7,234 nucleotides of DNA from Candidatus Methanofastidiosia archaeon (GTDB taxonomy: Archaea > Methanobacteriota_B > Thermococci > Methanofastidiosales > Methanofastidiosaceae). Location of the stretch: the NCBI GenBank assembly GCA_003558335.1, contig PWMA01000128.1, positions 1-7,234 on the forward strand. The letters run 5' to 3'. The notes beneath the pieces are model-generated. The model made no database searches and was not told where the DNA came from. It saw only the letters and a program-made list of their open reading frames with translations. The translations under genes and the position numbers were made by a program. Position 1 is the stretch's first letter; each line of letters opens with the position of its first letter. Below, in pieces: positions 5,268 to 7,234 of the stretch.

Positions 5268-6705
5268 AAAATATATACATGGAACTCTTATCTGAGTTAT
5301 ATAATTTATCAATAGAAGAATCATTTAAATGGTTTTCACTATTTTTAAACTCTGAAATTTCTCTTGGTCCAAGATAGATGTATTTTATGTTGTAAATTTC
5401 AGTTATAGTGAAATTTCCAGAATAAAGAGAGGTTACATCTTGACTTCTTTTAATATAGTCCCAACTACCTGATGCATATCCACCCTCCACATTTTTCAAA
5501 CCTGAAACCTTGCCAATAATAGGCGAAGTAAACCAAGAGGATGCAACTGTAAAATTTCCTTCTATTGAGTTATTATTTAAATAGGAAAAAGCTGAATACT
5601 CTTCATTTCCCACCATGGGTCTAACTTTTGAAACATATTCTGCAGCAGGAAAACAAGATATAATCATAATTCCAACAATTGCAGCTACAAAAACCTCTCT
5701 TTTTTTATCTTTTACAAATTCAAATATGGCAAAAGATGAATAAAATGCAATTGGATAAGCTAAAAATTCTATGAATCTAAATGGTAGAAGATCTAGACCA
5801 GGTATATAATTCCTTGAAAGAATAAAAGCTATAACGCCCCATGATATCAACATCAAATCTTCTTCCTTTTTTCTTAAGATTAGCAGGGCTAGACCTGGTA
5901 AGGCCAAAGCCATTGTAATGTATCCAAGTTTTACCGGATAAAATGAAAGTTTGAATAATCCTCCATAAGGTATGTTCGAAGCAATACCATAGTTTAAAAG
6001 TTGTATAATCCATGGAAAAGATATTATGACAGTTATCAATGTAAATATATAGAAATTTTTGATTTTAGCCTCTCTTTTGGCCAAATATAAAAGCGCTATA
6101 AATAAAACTATCGAGATGTAAAATACTATAAAAGATAATCCATGTGTATAAAAAATTCCCGAAGATATTATTCCAGAAATATATAGATATTTCCTATCAT
6201 TTAACCCCATCAAATATGTAAGAAATCCAAGAGGCATCAGTACCAAGGCAAGAGATTGTGGTGAAGCTATTATACCTCTATCGAGGGACACAGGTATTAT
6301 CAACACAAAAAAAGATGAAAGTAACGCCATTTCCTTTCCATAAAATCTGTTTACTAAAAAAAACATTGAGGCGGCCGATAACGGAAACAAGATTGCTGGC
6401 ATGATTCTTGCAGAATCTACTAGGGATAGCCCTATAAGATTTAATAATTTATATAATCCTAATAATAAAATATGAAACAATGGAGGGTATGTATGAATAC
6501 GCCCCTCAGGACCAAAAGAAACGGGGTCAAAGGTAAAAAAACCACTCGAAAAATTTTCTACGATTCTCATGTGATACCATATGTCCCATGAAAGCGGATA
6601 TGGAAATCTACTGTATAACGGATAAGTTAGGCAAAATGCTAGTATGACTATAAGAATAATAGGTATAAGAAAATATTTTATTTTTTTCATTTCTGGCAAT
6701 TCCAT
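5248..6705 (-). CDS. Polytopic membrane protein, probable GT-C glycosyltransferase
   Basis: The 485-residue protein has about 11 predicted membrane segments (roughly 10-30, 76-95, 99-118, 127-140, 145-166, 174-204 as a pair, 218-236, 255-277, 284-297, 311-332, 338-355) and a C-terminal domain (about 360-485). After the first segment comes SWDIWYHMRIVENF (39-52), with D41 followed by YHMR. This resembles the first-loop motif of GT-C enzymes (compare the Asp-Pro-Trp/Tyr-Tyr-His-x-Arg region of AglB/STT3). GRIHTYPPLFH (69-79) fits the second external segment. GT-C enzymes use polyprenyl-phosphate sugars and act on the outer face of the membrane. The C-terminal domain (TVASSWFTSPIIG ... VEGGY ... 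YIYLGPRE) resembles large hydrophobic GT-C-like proteins of archaea and bacteria, whose acceptors are mostly unknown. The full STT3/AglB signature WWDYG is absent, so an oligosaccharyltransferase role is not supported. ATG 6705 is preferred over 6690 because a TATA-like box lies about 27 bases upstream and there is no Shine-Dalgarno for 6690. It is the first gene of an operon with the lipoprotein. Confidence 0.75.
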   Translation of the reverse strand: MELPEMKKIKYFLIPIILIVILAFCLTYPLYSRFPYPLSWDIWYHMRIVENFSSGFFTFDPVSFGPEGRIHTYPPLFHILLLGLYKLLNLIGLSLVDSARIMPAILFPLSAASMFFLVNRFYGKEMALLSSFFVLIIPVSLDRGIIASPQSLALVLMPLGFLTYLMGLNDRKYLYISGIISSGIFYTHGLSFIVFYISIVLFIALLYLAKREAKIKNFYIFTLITVIISFPWIIQLLNYGIASNIPYGGLFKLSFYPVKLGYITMALALPGLALLILRKKEEDLMLISWGVIAFILSRNYIPGLDLLPFRFIEFLAYPIAFYSSFAIFEFVKDKKREVFVAAIVGIMIISCFPAAEYVSKVRPMVGNEEYSAFSYLNNNSIEGNFTVASSWFTSPIIGKVSGLKNVEGGYASGSWDYIKRSQDVTSLYSGNFTITEIYNIKYIYLGPREISEFKNSENHLNDSSIDKLYNSDKSSMYIFWSSYYE

Positions 6706-6725
6706 TAAAAAAGTTAAATAGACAT

Positions 6726-6740
6726 CTTTTTATATAGTTT
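6726..6740. promoter_or_regulatory. Central TATA-like element between the transferase and COG2403 genes
   Basis: Between the ATGs at 6705 (minus) and 6765 (plus), the box read CTATATAAAAAG on the minus strand (6737 to 6726) is centred about 27 bases from the minus ATG, so that transcript would be leaderless. In the plus direction TTTATATA (6729-6736) is about 32 bases from the ATG, leaving a leader of roughly 5 bases. Another A/T run at 6745-6753 is too close to the plus ATG to be its TATA box. The shared use is inferred from position only. Confidence 0.45.
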
Positions 6741-6754
6741 AGCCTATAAAAAAT

Positions 6755-6761
6755 AGGGGAC
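6755..6761 (+). promoter_or_regulatory. Weak purine-rich ribosome binding site before the COG2403 gene
   Basis: AGGGGAC lies three bases before the ATG at 6765. It is only partly complementary to the archaeal anti-Shine-Dalgarno and the spacing is short. If transcription starts near 6760, as the TATA-like box suggests, the site would be only partly in the mRNA. It may have no function. Confidence 0.25.
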
Positions 6762-6764
6762 AAT

Positions 6765-7234
6765 ATGAAAAAAAAAGTAATAATCATGGGGGCGGCGGGT
6801 AGGGATTTTCATGACTTTAACACTTATTTTAAAGACAATCCAAAATATGAAGTTGTATGTTTTACGGCCACTCAAATACCTGATATTGAAGATCGCCTAT
6901 ATCCCAAGGAACTGGCAGGAAAATTTTATCCAAATGGCATACCTATTTATTCTGAAGTTCGACTTGGAGAACTAATTAAAAGATACAAAGTAGATAAAGT
7001 CTTTCTTTCATATAGCGATGTTTCTCACAATTATGTCATGAACAAAGCATCAATAGTTCTTTCAAATTTTGCTGATTTTTCTATTCTTGGGCCAAAATCT
7101 GTGATGCTAATATCTAAAAAACCAGTTGTAAGCATATGTGCTGTAAGAACAGGAAGTGGTAAAAGTCCAACAACAAGAAAGGTTAGAGATATACTAAAAA
7201 GTATGGGATTAAAGGTGGTAGTAGTTAGACATCC
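6765..7234 (+). CDS. COG2403-type P-loop protein, cyclic 2,3-diphosphoglycerate synthetase-like (5' part)
   Basis: The first 156 codons of a gene that continues past the right edge; related proteins are about 440-460 residues. The N-terminus carries MGAAGRDFHDFN (8-19) and FTATQIPDIEDRLYPKELAG (33-52). These are followed by YPNGIPIYSE (55-64), FLSYSDVSH (80-88), the LGPKSVML segment (108-115) and a P-loop, AVRTGSGKSPTTRKV (126-140), then VVVVRHP. This order is characteristic of the family named predicted GTPase (COG2403) or cyclic 2,3-diphosphoglycerate synthetase. The biochemically known member, from Methanothermus, cyclises 2,3-diphosphoglycerate with ATP to give a compatible solute. The family also occurs in organisms not known to make that solute, so the exact reaction here is uncertain. 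All residues visible so far look intact. It is divergent from the membrane transferase and seems functionally unrelated to it. Confidence 0.85.
   Translation, partial: MKKKVIIMGAAGRDFHDFNTYFKDNPKYEVVCFTATQIPDIEDRLYPKELAGKFYPNGIPIYSEVRLGELIKRYKVDKVFLSYSDVSHNYVMNKASIVLSNFADFSILGPKSVMLISKKPVVSICAVRTGSGKSPTTRKVRDILKSMGLKVVVVRH

Noticed and set aside
5256..5324. N-terminal extension of the lipoprotein from an ATG at 5324
   Set aside because: The added residues precede a complete lipoprotein signal peptide and would spoil it. The ATG at 5255 has GGAG at 8 bases.
5446..5472. SWDY in the transferase as a possible STT3/AglB WWDYG catalytic signature
   Set aside because: Only part of the motif matches and the context (GGYASGSWDYIKR) differs. 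It fits the C-terminal domain of other GT-C-like proteins better, so an oligosaccharyltransferase call is not supported.
5777..6013. Minus-strand open frame of 78 codons in another frame of the transferase gene
   Set aside because: It overlaps a well-supported membrane protein and shows no signature of its own.

Overview
The window looks like a piece of an AT-rich archaeal chromosome (roughly one third G+C by eye). The strongest evidence is the archaeal/eukaryotic-type ribosomal protein S15, with its long N-terminal extension. Supporting evidence is a COG2403-type protein common in Euryarchaeota, an FtsZ-fold protein, T-rich 3' ends, and TATA-like boxes 25-28 bases upstream of start codons. 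S15 and the COG2403-type protein resemble Thermococcales proteins as I remember them. With this base composition, an AT-rich euryarchaeon related to Thermococci (for example a Methanofastidiosa-like lineage) is possible, but that is a weak inference.

Layout from left to right: (1) positions 1-164 appear non-coding and hold T-rich ends for the minus strand. (2) 165-1880 (minus) encodes a secreted CAP-domain protein with two CARDB-like modules and a further beta-sandwich-like domain. (3) 1990-3003 (minus) is a two-gene housekeeping operon, HAM1/RdgB-type XTP/dITP pyrophosphatase followed by S15, joined as TAA-ATG. (4) 3053-3970 (plus) is divergent from it and encodes a 305-residue FtsZ-fold protein. 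It keeps the FtsZ C-terminal domain and the catalytic T7 loop but has lost the glycine-rich GTP-binding loops. (5) 3987-6705 (minus) is a second two-gene operon: a polytopic GT-C-like membrane glycosyltransferase followed, with an 8-base overlap, by an unrecognised lipoprotein. (6) From 6765 (plus), divergent again, comes the 5' part of a COG2403-type P-loop protein, often annotated cyclic 2,3-diphosphoglycerate synthetase. It runs off the right edge.

The window is split between housekeeping functions (nucleotide-pool sanitation, translation, the COG2403 protein) and cell-surface or cell-shape functions (secreted CAP protein, membrane glycosyltransferase, lipoprotein, FtsZ-like protein). Two divergent gene pairs are separated by only 49 and 59 bases, each with one central TATA-like element that could serve both directions. 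Genes that open a transcript appear leaderless or nearly so. The two operon-internal genes instead each have a GGAG Shine-Dalgarno exactly 8 bases before ATG.

The most notable item is the FtsZ-fold protein with a degenerate nucleotide pocket. It is a candidate non-GTP-binding partner or regulator of a canonical FtsZ encoded elsewhere. The transferase-lipoprotein pair is the second candidate for something undescribed. I see no CRISPR array, transposon, tRNA or rRNA.
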